Below, piece after piece: positions 50,201 through 62,200 of a stretch of DNA of 64,000 nt; position 1 is the stretch's first letter; every line of letters starts with the position of its first letter. The stretch spans positions 15,650,501 to 15,714,500 of the forward strand of contig CM037459.1 in the NCBI GenBank assembly GCA_021014325.1, written 5' to 3'. The notes below the pieces were generated by a model. It saw only the letters and a program-made list of their open reading frames with translations. It was not told the DNA's origin and made no database searches. Made by a program: the position numbers and the translations under genes. The stretch comes from Plazaster borealis. Lineage: Eukaryota; Echinodermata; Asteroidea; Forcipulatida; Labidiasteridae.

Positions 50201-53200
50201 CCGCACATACCAACAGGAAAATCCAAACCATGTCAAACCATGGAGGAAGGAAGAAACATGCGGTGGCTACCTCCATGGTATTACATACTCGGAGCGAGAC
50301 ACGATAGTAAAAAAAAAGATCGAATCGAGACACACTAGTGACGGTGCACATTCAATCACAGTCCCGATCACGAAGACATTTCCCCACTTGCCACTGCTAA
50401 TGTACTAATTATACAATGTGTTTTGTGTTATAAAACTCACCAGTCGGTATTTACGATACGGTTCAGCCCCACGCACGTCCTGGTCGGGTTGATCCTCTCG
50501 ATCCTGCTGATGGTCGTCATCTTCGGGAGAGCTGAAATCGCTTGAATCGCTGTCTGAATTAGCTCCACTGCCACTGGATGGGGCCAGTATCTCCTCAGGA
50601 ATGCTGTGTGCTTCACAAGAGCTGTCGCTATCCATTATTTTTACAGTTTTGGAGTATTATTTGCAAGAGTAAGCGAAGAGAATAAACGCAGACCTTTTCC
50701 TTCCTCCATGCATTAACGTGTGTATATAATGCTCAGGTCAACGGGGTCACGTATAGACCTCGATGTGTATGCACGGTGTGACGTCACGCGCTTAGTCTTG
50801 CATTTATAATGAGCATGCTGACGACTCCATTCACTACAGAAATTTTTCCGAATTCACCGTGCAGACGCCCGTGAACACAGCGCAGAAAATTTGCTTTTAG
50901 GAGTGAATCGAAAGACCGTTCAGTATTAAACTGAGTTGATGTCACAATGGACAATGACTGAGTATATTTCCAAAGTATAAAGCAGATTCCTACTACTCGT
51001 TTTATTTACTCTTTAATATTTGCTAGATTTAATGTGGCCGCGATCGCGATTGCAATCGTGATTGTTCATTTCAGTATACAAACGTTAAAACATGCATGCA
51101 CATTACTACATGTTTTTAAGCTAGAAATGTAGTGTTTGTAAACATGTAGGTGTGAAAAGCAGGTAAATATTTAAAATTAAATCAAACAAAAATATATACA
51201 TATATGAACATAAAATCCATCAAACAGAGCTTTTTAAAATTTAATTTGTTTGAACTTCCAGTTTGGATAGGAAGCTACATGTACATGTTTATGTATGTCA
51301 AATCAGGCAACCAACAAAGAACTTTCATACATCAAACTTTCACAGACAATGCACAAATTCAAATCATAACAGCTATGGTTGTCAAGATTGAATACTTGAA
51401 ATAATAAACTTGATCGAATACATAATTTGAAAACAGATGACATCATCATGAGGTCATTGCTTTATTATCTGGGCATTGAGATTTATGTTTTACACATAAG
51501 TTTTAAATTATTTTGGTGTTTTCAGCAAAATAGTAAATATATAAACTTGAAACGAGAGGTGCTGTTTAGGATGATGACATCATTACTTGGTCAGGTGGCG
51601 CTTCTTGCACAATCTGATACCGTGTAAGGCCAAATTCTACAACAACTCAGTGCAAAACCTGAAGAACAACCAACCAGCCAAATGGCATCTGCAGATCCAT
51701 TAATAGGGCCACATTTGCCCCAAACCTACTGTTATTCCTAGGGAAGACGACCAGCCTCAAGCCACTGCCGAGTCTATCAATAGACACTTCTTGAGCTACC
51801 AGCGGATTTATTACCTCCAACCATCTACAGAGGTCAAGTTCTCAATGCCCTCAATCGACTGAAATCAAGCAAGTCAGGTCACCCTTCTGATTTGCTTGTA
51901 TGACTGATTAAGGAATTCTCAATCGAGCTAACTGATCATCTCACAACTGCCAGGCCTTGAATCACAAATTGTTTAGGGCAAGGCCACTTTGGCCTTGGAG
52001 CAAGCCAAATTTTGGAGGGCACCAAGGCCAGTAGATAGGGCACCAAGGCCAAAAATGTATTTTAAAAAAGGCACGAAGGCCATTAATTTACGAGTTGTAA
52101 AACAAAATAAAACCATAGTGCATGATTTTTTTTATTTTTTTTTATTTAAAAAAATACTATCTTTATTGAACAAGTTTCGTTGAACCCTTTAATTTTGTTT
52201 ATATATATTTAAAAAATTGAAAATTGGCCAGAGGTTTCCCCATGGGTGGTAAACCCGATGAAACAAAATACATGAATAAGATATTGATAAATCATTATTC
52301 ATAAACAAACCATAAAACTATAAGCAAGCAGATGTCAACACACTTTCCAGGTTTAACAGAACATCATACCCACTCCTACATACAGTACATGTAAGGGTCA
52401 CAAAACCAGGTCATAAAACCACGTGCCAGCAAGGGTATTACAAACTAAAACAATGTATAACTAGACATTCAGTGTTTGTAGATAACAAACACAGCTGTTC
52501 GGGATGTAGTCTAAACCATTTTTGGTTAGTGAGATATGAACTTTTGAATTATTAAATTTCAACTTCCGGTTTCAACGGGAAGTAAAGGTCACAGGTAATC
52601 ACTTTTTGTATGTAACTTGTACAATACGGCAAGAGCTTTCATATGGTACAAATATTTTGTATGTAGCAGTTATGGTTCTATGGTTAAACGTTGATTTAAT
52701 GATGTGGCGTCATCGATGACTTCATCATCCCGAACAAAATGTGGCTGTCTACACACTAAGATCTAAGTACATGGTACATTTCAAGACTGGACCCATATTG
52801 GTTAATGAGATATTAACTTTTGAATTATGAAATTTAAACTTCCGGTTCCGACCGGAAGTAAAGGTCACATAGGGTCACACTTTTTATGTGATTTGTAGAG
52901 TATGACAAGAGCTTTTACATGGTGCAAATATCATATATGTAGCAATTATGGTTCTCTAAATATATTTTTTTTGTATAATAAACGTTGGTTTATTGTTATG
53001 ACGTCATCGATGACGTCATCAACTCGAACTATTTGTTTTTTTCATTTACACACTGAGGTCTAAGTACCTGGTAAGTTTCAAGTCTGAACCCTTTCTGGTT
53101 CATGAGATATGACAGGTTTTCTTCAAGTAAGAAAATACAACTTCCGGTTTTGACCGGAAGTAAAGGTCATATGGGGTCATACATGTATGGGGCATTTAAG

Positions 53201-56200
53201 CATAACTTGTATGTGGACATAAATGAATGAATCTGGTTTGTATCTGGTTTGTACCTTGAATGAGGAAGAGGATGCCAGACTAGCAGTAGAGTGAAGAGAC
53301 AGCATAGATCCTTGACGCTGTAGACTGGTGCTCTCTGCCTCTGCTGCTGCCTTCTGTAACTCCAATGCATCCAGCCATTTGTGTCGGTCCTCTTCATTCT
53401 TGCAGCGTAGGTACCAGACATTGTCATTAATGCTGACATCAAAACGAAGTTCATCAAAGGGATGGGCCTGCACAAAAGCAAGGTGATTCATTTTTACACC
53501 TTATAATACAAACAAATGTAACATACTGATCGACTACAAAAACAGTAAGTATGTATTCTTCCATTATCATACTGCACATGTACCATAATTTCCTGCGTAT
53601 AAGGAGTTCGGTGTACAAGGCGCAGTACCCTAAAATTTTTGAAATAAGATTTAAGTGTATAAGACGCAACGTGACTTTCACACACAGGCTTACCAGGTTC
53701 CATTCACTGCTGGTACATCAACACATTGTGATGGTATAAGAACACTTACCATAACGTAAAGGGGTCATATTTTTGTTTATCACGAACGTGAGTAAACCAT
53801 TGCTTTTTTTATTTTTTATTTTTTTATTTTATTTTAGGATTTGAGGATTTGTTTCTAAAAACATAGCTAAAAACATTTCTTTTTACACAACGAGCAGGCA
53901 CACACACATGTTGTCCTAACATTTCCCAATGAAAGGGCTGCTAGTTTTTGCATGCTACAATACATGCAAGAACCAGTGAACGCTAGAGGGCGCTTTCACA
54001 ATAATGCTTTCACAATAAGTTGGCGACATCTAACAGCGTGTTACACGGTAACATACAAAAACGACTTGATTAATAAAGACTAGTATGTCACAGGTCTGCG
54101 CGCTATAGCAGTGTACAGCATGGGTCGTCGCTGGTTCGCGCCAGTATTATTAGCTGTTCCGACATAGTAGTCAGAACAGCTATTGTTTTCCTCAAGATTT
54201 TATTTGTTTTTCTAATTAGGGGTTTTGGCCTGGTAGCCAAAACGTCTATTGATTTTGCGGAGATTTTTATTTTGGGGGGGGTTTCGGCCATCCGCCAAAG
54301 CCATCTTTGTTTTCGTCAAGATATTTAAATTGTATTCCTATTATTATTATTTTTCCATTCAAAAAATTGTAATAGTATTAACACGTGAAATTTGTTATGG
54401 TTTGATCTCATGAACTAAAGGCTTCAAAAAACACAAACAAAACATTGAATGAAAGAAGTTGTTTCGAGTGTTTTTAGTCCTTTCTTGACAATATTAACGA
54501 TTTAAAAACACCCGTCAAGGTATTATGAAAAAAGCCTGATCACTATGACTGTGTACATTGCCCGGAAAACTCACCGTATGTAACATACGGTCTGTACACC
54601 ACTCAGCCATTCCGTTGCACGCATTGCATCGTTCCGACCTTTTGGACCTTTCATTTATTCATTGGTTCACTGCTTATCCGTGGTCCTTTGTATGGTTTAC
54701 CTAACAACAATGGTGAACTTGTATAGCCCCCTCTCGCTCGTGGAGAGTCCTCGAACTATTAACATGATTAAATACGGAATCGTTTAAATTTAAGGAATAT
54801 GGAGATAAAGAAAAATATGAAAATACGGAAGCGTTAAAGGTATCGTACACATTTGGTAATGACTCAAAACAAATATATTGATACATGTAGTATAAAACAT
54901 TGTAGGAAACGACTCCCTCTGAAGTAACGTAGTTTTTTGAGAAAGAGGTAATTTCTCACTAAAATAATAAAAACTTTTTGCAAGAAGTTTTTATTCCTAT
55001 CTGAAAGCACACAAATTTGTACAACAAGGGTGGTTTTTCTTTCATCATTTTCGATGACCAATTGAGCCCAAATTTTCACAGGCTTGTTATTTTATGCATA
55101 TGTTGGGATACACCAAGTGAGAACACTGGTCTTTGACAATTACCAAACGTGTACGATGCCTTTAAGCATTAAGTCTTTTACTCTTACAATTACATGTCTT
55201 ATACACGAATAATAATGGGGACATGAGGAAACCGGAAAACACCTATCGACATGATCGAGTCTGATCATTGATGCAAATTTAACATCTAATTCTAAAAACG
55301 AATATTTAAATGAAAAACTAGGCCTATAGTATGGGGCCTACTACCCCAGGTTGGACTCCTCCGTTGCATCCAACGCGATGGAGTCCAGGGTATAAAGGTC
55401 CCGTACCATTGCGAAAAAATTTACACTTTAAATTTTCCATATTTTTACCTTATTGAGGAAGCTGAACTTTTACTCACATGTTCCTTGTGTAACGGGCTTT
55501 GCACGTACACATATTGATGCATACTTTACTATTAGAGGTATTTGCCCATTAGGCGCACCATGAATGACAAGTGCATTGTGGGATTGAGAATACGGGGTTG
55601 ACAAGATGGCTCCTGTGAGCTGAGCACAGGTGTATAATAAATCGTTTGTAATCATTGTATTTTGTATCGTCAAATCCGTTGTCTCCTTTGTCCTGTTTGC
55701 AGAATCCGAACAATAAAATAACGGAGAGTCCGTTATACTGGCGTAGTCGGCAGGATGGGCTAAGGATGAAGAGATTTTAACGGATTATTTTGTGAGATGT
55801 TTTGACAAATCTGCTACCACACGTTACATTCTCTTTGAGTATGAGAGTTCATCAACTTTAAATGTCTTACTGACCTCCGGATCAGTTTGAGAGTTTCCTA
55901 ATCCTACTCTGTGGTAATGCTACTGTGATATGAGAATTTCCCAAATCTCTGTGTGTGTTCTATACTGTGGACTTTGTAAGCGAGTTCGTGTACTTCACTC
56001 AGACTAAGTCTGTAGTTTTCAAGTTCCGACTCGACTGTTTTGACTGTGAGCGACATTTCTGGCAACAAGGAAAGCCTTGTTCCTGCTGCATTTGGCTGTG
56101 GTGACACGAGAGGAATCCCCCGTGATTGTGCCTCGACCCCCGTCACGACCGTGAGAGTACCCTTACTCTCACATGACTGTTAATTAATTGTTTTATTGTA

Positions 56201-59200
56201 ACCTGTAACCATGGTAACTGTGTTCGAGTTTGATCGACTGAGTGTGAGCGACATTTGTGGCCCTAGTTCCAGCTGCATCTGGCTGCGGTGACACGAGAGG
56301 AATCCCCCGTGATTGTGCATCGACCCCCGTCACGACCGGTGAGGAGTACCCTTACTCTCACATGACTAGAGACTGTTTAGTGTTTTTGTCTGCTGTTTTG
56401 TAATGATTCCCCAAGGCTTGGAATGCTACTGAACTGTAACTTAATTCCTTGTCAGACTGTGCTGATGAGTGATGGTGCCTACCCTACCTTCGTTTGTTTG
56501 CTGTCATCATGCACAGGTGTATAATAAATCGTTTGTAATCATTGTATTTTGTATCGTCAAATCCGTTGTCTCCTTTGTCCTGTTTGCGGAATCCGAACAA
56601 TAAAATAACGAGAGTCCATTGGTTATACTTGTAGCCGGAACTCCATGGAGGCCTGTTTGAAAATTGTTGAATTTTCTCCTTAGATGTTATTATTTGTGAA
56701 AATTGACATTTACGGCTCCATCATCACTGCACGTCCTAAACCAAAGAGCTTGCAAAGGCTAACGCACATGTGCAAGTTTTGTATACGCATCGGGCTGCTA
56801 TGCATTTCGCACATGCGCATATGATTTTACACGGTCGAGCGGTACAATGTACATGATGGTTAAAATTACAGTGCAGAACTCCGACATATTTTTGGAAATA
56901 ATCTCACCCATGGATATATTTGTTAGTTGTGAACTCATCCAAAGTGTAGTATTAATGTCACCAAGCATATGAGCGGAATTCCAGCTTCTCAAATAAGGTA
57001 AAAATAGGAAAATATTGTGGTCAAATTTGTGTTCGCATTGTAAAGAAGCTTTATACCCAGGACATCAGTGCAGTGGCACTGACTGACGTCCTACCACTAC
57101 CACTAAGCTAGGGTTAGGGCATAAAGGAACCTTTCTCTTGAGATATATATATATATATACAGTGCACTGTAGGATTTGGGTGTACATTTACATTTACATA
57201 TTTTACGGTTTAATGGGAGTGGATAGGCTAATGTGCCTTTAAAACCCCATATCTCTTCCAGTGACTGTCAAGTTCATTTTTGAAGACGTTCACACTTGTT
57301 GCGCTCATAACCTTTTGTGGGAGATTATTCCATTCGTTGATTACTCGTTGGGAGAAGAAGAACTGTCTACATCTAAGTGATTTGGTCAGTCTTGGCTTGA
57401 ACAGTTTCATTGTATGTCCCCTGGTGCTGGTGTCCTTTGTTAGTTTGAAGAATCTTGCGTGGTTTGTCTTCTCGAGCCCTGTGAGAATTTTGAATGTTTC
57501 GATAAGGTCTCCTCGGATCCTACGTTGTTCTAGACTGTACAGATTTAAAGCCTTTAGTCTCTTTGCGTAGCTTAGGTGCCTTATCTCCGGTACCAGCTTG
57601 GTGGCCCTTCTTTGCACTTTTTCAAGTGTGTTTATGTCCTTCTTTAGTGCTGGATTCCAAGCTTGGATGCAGTACTCTAAGTGAGGTCTAATGTATGTTT
57701 TGTAGAGTGTGGTGAAACCGTCTTTGTCGATATGGTTGAACGTTCTCTTGATGACGCGTAAACAGTTCATTGCTTGCTTTCTGGGATGCCTTAGCGCATT
57801 GAAGACTTGTCTTGCTGTCACTTGTGATGTAGACCCCAAGTTCCTTTTCTTGGTCAGTATAGTCCAGTCTGGTTCCTCCCATAGTGTAGTTGTTTCTTGG
57901 GTTGTTGTTTCCCATATGCATAACCTTACATTTACTAGCGTTGAACTTGAGAAGCCAGACTTCAGACCAGCTCTGTAATTTGTCAATATCGTCTTGTAAT
58001 TTTGATGCGTCTTCTGATGAACTGTTTGAAGAGAAAATCTTGGTGTCATCAGCAAACAATTGAATACTGGATTTCACATGTTGGGGAAGGTCATTTATGT
58101 AGAGAATGAAGAGCAATGGACCCAGCACAGATCCCTGTGGAACTCCACTTTCAACGTCTGCTGTAGATGAGGTGGCACTTCTTACCGATACTGTTTGTGT
58201 TCTCCCTGTTAGAAATCCTTTAATCCAGTTCAACACTTTCCTGTCATACCCATATGCCTTCAGTTTACTGAGTAGCCGTTTATGTGGCACTGAATCGAAC
58301 ACCTTCTGATAATCGAGGAAAATAACATCAACTCCGTCTCCCTGGTCTAACTTGTCTGTTATCTCCTCAAGTGTTTCGAGCAGGTTTGTAAGGCATGATT
58401 TCCCTGGTGTGAACCCATGTTGACTTTCTGACATCAAGTTTTGATTTTTGACGTGTTCAGCCATGTTGTCCTTGATGAGTGTTTCCATGACCTTGCACGG
58501 TATACATGTCAAGCTTACTGGTCTGTAGTTACCTGGCTTGTTTTTTTCACTTTCTTGAAGATAGGGGTCACCCTTGCTGACTTCCAGTCATTTGGCAGTA
58601 TCCTGGAGTCAAAAGACTTCTTGAATATGATGGAAAGAGGTATTGATAGTTCCCTGCTGCACTCTTTCAGGACTCTCGGATGAATGTGATCTGGCCCTGG
58701 ACAATTGTCTGCATTTAGCTTGTCTAGCTTGCTTTGGACGTCTTCCGGTGTAAAGGTAATGTCTTCTAGTGTCTCGTATGTCCTCATCTCTAGCTCTGGG
58801 ACAGTTCCAACAGGCTCCTTTGTGTAAACTGAGTTGAAAAACTTACTAAGTTCTTCCGCTGCTTCCTCATCTGTTTCTGTCAGTCTCCCGTCTTCCTTTT
58901 CCAACTGAGAAACACCAACTTTCACCTTTTGTTTCTCCCTTACATAATTGTAAAATGCCTTAGGCTTAGTCTTGATCTCCTTCATTAAACGTTTTTCGTA
59001 CTCTGCTTGTGCTTGCCTAATTATTCTTCTTGTCTTGTTGCTCTGCTTCTTGTATTCTTCATAGTCCTTATACTGTTTAGTCCTTCTGTATCTCATGTAA
59101 AGACTGTATTTAGTCTTTATTGCTTTTTTGGCTCTAGAACACAACCAAAGTGGTTTGTGTCTCCTCTTTGTCTTCTTGAATGGAACATGATCATGGACTG

Positions 59201-62200
59201 CCTTGTCGTACACACCTTTTAGTGTCTGCCAGGCTTCTGCGCTGCCATCTTGTTCCATGTCTTTGTACCAATCTACATATCTGAAATCTTGCTTCATTGC
59301 TTCGTAGTTTCCTTTGTTATAGTTGAGCTTACCTCCCAGGGCTTCTTCTCTTGTGGATATGTTTGAACTACAAACGTATGTCCAAGTAGGTATCTAGCAT
59401 GAAACACTACCTAAGCGAACGTATGACTTATAATAGACGTATAACGTAAGTTGCACTGAAGTTGCCTTGATAAGTAGCCGGCCCTAAACTCCCATTCAGT
59501 GGCTCTGGGATTAATAAGACGATGAATAACAAACGATTTGCCCAGCACACATTGCATGCATTGTCCAATTTACACTGGCGATTGGGAATACATTGTTTGT
59601 TATTGTTCTACTAAAGGGCTGGGCCCCGGAATGCGGGCTTTTTAAAAGCATGTGGTTTACCTACGCGGTAGGAGGAAATCAGAGAAAATGGTTGAGAGAG
59701 TAAATCGTAGGCGTTGTGCCATGACCGAAGAGGAACAAGCTATCATTACAGATGCGTACAATGTACATCGAAACAATATTATTATGTGAGAATGTTGGCG
59801 TACGTCAGGCGCCATATCCCAGCTAATTTGCGAGGGGTATACGAAGGGCGGACCGATGTAACCCTTCGAGGATTACGTCCAAAGAGAATTAGAAGAGCAA
59901 GTTGTAAACAAAATCAATCAATATGCAAATAAAATATTTTATTTTATTTATTTTTATAATTTTGTTCCTCACATCCACTGCTCACTGTGCACAATGTGGT
60001 TATGGCATGATATTATAATAGCGAGCAATGTACAGTTTCTTTTTGTCTCCTTGCATTGATGTTCATGCAATTAACTAGAATGTAGGAGGGGGCACATTCG
60101 GCATTGGTATACAGGCGTCTAGTGTCGATAGGGTCTGTCTCAGAAACCGAGCTAAGTGGTGGAGGAAGACTACTCGCACAAGCAGCCAATGCTCCAACGA
60201 CCATTCGCCTATCCAAGTTTAGCACTCTATCGGTGTTTGAAGTACTGTTGCTGAAAAAGCTTGTTCGGACCCTAAATAGCTCTACAAAATCATGTGACGT
60301 TTATTTCATCTTACTTTGCATTTTATTATAGTGTCTAAGGCCTCTTTAGTAATGTATTACGCAATCGCCAGTAATAACTGTCAAGTGGACAATGTGCGCC
60401 GGGCAGATTGCCAGTCACCCAGCGTCTTAACCTGATAGCCATTGAAAGGGAGTTTATGGCCGGTCACTACTCGGCAACGTCAGTGCAACATTTTTTTTTT
60501 TATAAGTCATAGGTTCGCTTAGGTAACGCCAGTATTCTTAAAGTGGACAGTGCAAGCAATGTGCACTGGGCAGATCGTATGAGATCCTTTCTCTATGCTC
60601 CTACCGCGTAGGTAAACCACATGCTTTTAAAAAGCCCGCATTCCATTTAGTAGAACAATACCAAACAATGTATTAACACTCGCCAGTGTAAAGCGGACAA
60701 TGCATGCAATGTGTGCTGGGCAAATTGTCTGTTATTCATCGTCTTAATCCCAGAGCCACTGAGTGGGAGTTTAGGGCTGGTTACTTATCAAGGCAACTTC
60801 AGTGCAACTTACGTTATATGTCCTATTATAAGTCATACGTTCGCTTAGGTAGCGTTTCATGCTAGATACCTAGTAAGACCAACATGGTCACTCTTACCAA
60901 TCGGTGCTATGTCTGTTAGGTTCTCAACCATAAATTCCTCATTTGTAAATATCAGGTCTATAGTTGATGGTGTTTGTCCTTGTCTATATCTAGTTGGTAT
61001 TTCCACATGCTGTGTTAGGTAAAGATCCTGAGTAATGTCGTAGAATATACTTGCTGGGTGTGGTTCACCTGCATTGACATGTCCCTCAGTCCAATTCACC
61101 TCTCGGAAGTTAAAGTCGCCAAAAATAAGTAAATGGCTGGTCTTGGTGTTTTCCAGTCTTTTCAGCTGCTGGAAAAAGTTGTCGTTATTTTCCTGGCTGC
61201 TGTTGGGGCTCCTATAGTAGAGTCCAATCAGTAGATCGTCTGACTGGTTCAGCTTTATCTGACACCATAAAGAGCTTTCACATTTGGTTTCGGTCATTGC
61301 TTGGCATGGGGTAGCTTGAAGTGACTCGTGTATGTACAGCAGTACTCCTCCCCCCGATGAAGAAAGCTTGTCGTCTCTGAAGTGAGTGTATCTTTCGATG
61401 GCTACCTCACTGTCTAAAACTGATGTATCGCACCATGACTCTGTAACTCCAATTATTTTTGGTTTCCACATGTTAATGATAGCTAAAAATTCACCTCTCT
61501 TATTCATGATGCTGCTAGCATTAGTGTAATAACAGCTTATGTAGAAAGTTGGTTTTTCCTCCTTTTCTGTTGTAGTGGTCTTGGTGCACTGGTCATCATC
61601 AACACGTTCCCTCGTGTTAGTTCTCTTGTGTGCAGTCTTCTCTGTTAGCTTCTGCATGTGATTTTCATTGTCAATACAAATAACTTGCGGTGCATCTGTG
61701 CAGTGTGCTGCAGAGGACTCCTTTGACCTCTTTTTGTACAAGTCCCTTTTCGTTGCAGGGGGCTCACTTGGCTTTTGCAAGGGTTTAGAAGTAAGATTAT
61801 GGTGCATTTTGGGTGTTTCACATGACATTTGAGTAAAGTAGATTCCGTTGTCTACATTGCATCTGCTTGACTTCTGCAGGGATTTTTTGTGAAACACTGA
61901 AGAAGACTCACTTGGCTTCTCTTGAAACTTGTGTGTGCTTGCAGGTACAGAGGGCTCACTTGGCGTCTGTTTCTTGCGTGCTGTGCTGGTGTAGTGCAGT
62001 GTTACTTTACTAGTCTCTGTTTTTCCGTCGTTTGATCCCGTTTGGGGATTGGGATCTCTTCTTTGGCCTCGAAAAGAACTTCTGTTAAGTTCTATTATCC
62101 TGCCGCTCCTAATCACTACCTCATCACCTTGTTGTCGTCTTGATTTCAGTTCCTCTCTCAGCTTCTTACTTTCATATCTCTCCTTTGGTGTTAAATCGGG

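Larger units (their letters stand above)
43918..50635 (-). pseudogene. P2X7-receptor ballast-domain-like gene, three candidate exons, with reading-frame damage
   Basis: The C-terminal cytoplasmic 'ballast' of vertebrate P2X7 is a cysteine-rich zinc-binding domain; free-standing relatives occur in invertebrates. Exon 3 (43918-44119) encodes [20 protein letters not shown], then [16 protein letters not shown] and a stop, the signature end of the domain. Exon 2 (49646-49889) encodes [16 protein letters not shown] and [20 protein letters not shown]; its donor (phase 2, GTAAGT) joins exon 3 perfectly. Exon 1 (50441-50635) is acidic ([15 protein letters not shown] to [10 protein letters not shown]). 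Damage: an in-frame TAA follows LHTA in exon 2, and the CTCGKC motif at its start is one base out of frame with the rest. The exon 1-2 phase is unresolved (alternative donors at CTG|GTGAGT and TATC|GTAAAT). The intron between exons 2 and 3 contains a LINE. Confidence 0.75.
40544..51016. mobile_element. Candidate large TTAA-type transposon carrying convergent THAP and P2X7-ballast-like genes
   Basis: TTAAAGAGTAAATAAAACG occurs at 40544-40562 and in inverted orientation at 50998-51016. Exactly 237 bp inside each end the same TGACGNCACACCGTGCAT block recurs (A or T at N) in matching inverted orientation. Each end drives a gene inward: a THAP ORF starting 378 bp from the left end and an acidic exon starting 381 bp from the right end. 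The match between these distances argues that both ends are diverged copies of one terminal repeat of about 260 bp. Kolobok-superfamily transposons use TTAA targets and THAP domains, so that is the nearest known type; I cannot see a transposase core. The unit sits in CERT intron 2 and was itself invaded by the LINE at 44205-49282 and smaller elements. Confidence 0.6.
39040..53254 (-). other. CERT intron 2
   Basis: 14.2 kb, the largest intron, occupied mainly by the 40544-51016 unit. Remaining sequence (39540-40543, 51020-51600, 52200-52440) shows nothing I can name. Confidence 0.85.

Noticed and set aside
53167..53481. Two overlapping minus-strand frames at CERT exon 2
   Set aside because: Only the frame with [12 protein letters not shown] matches CERT and has phase-compatible splice sites.
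57280..57570. Plus-strand open frames over the LINEs
   Set aside because: They are complementary-strand shadows of well-defined LINE coding frames.
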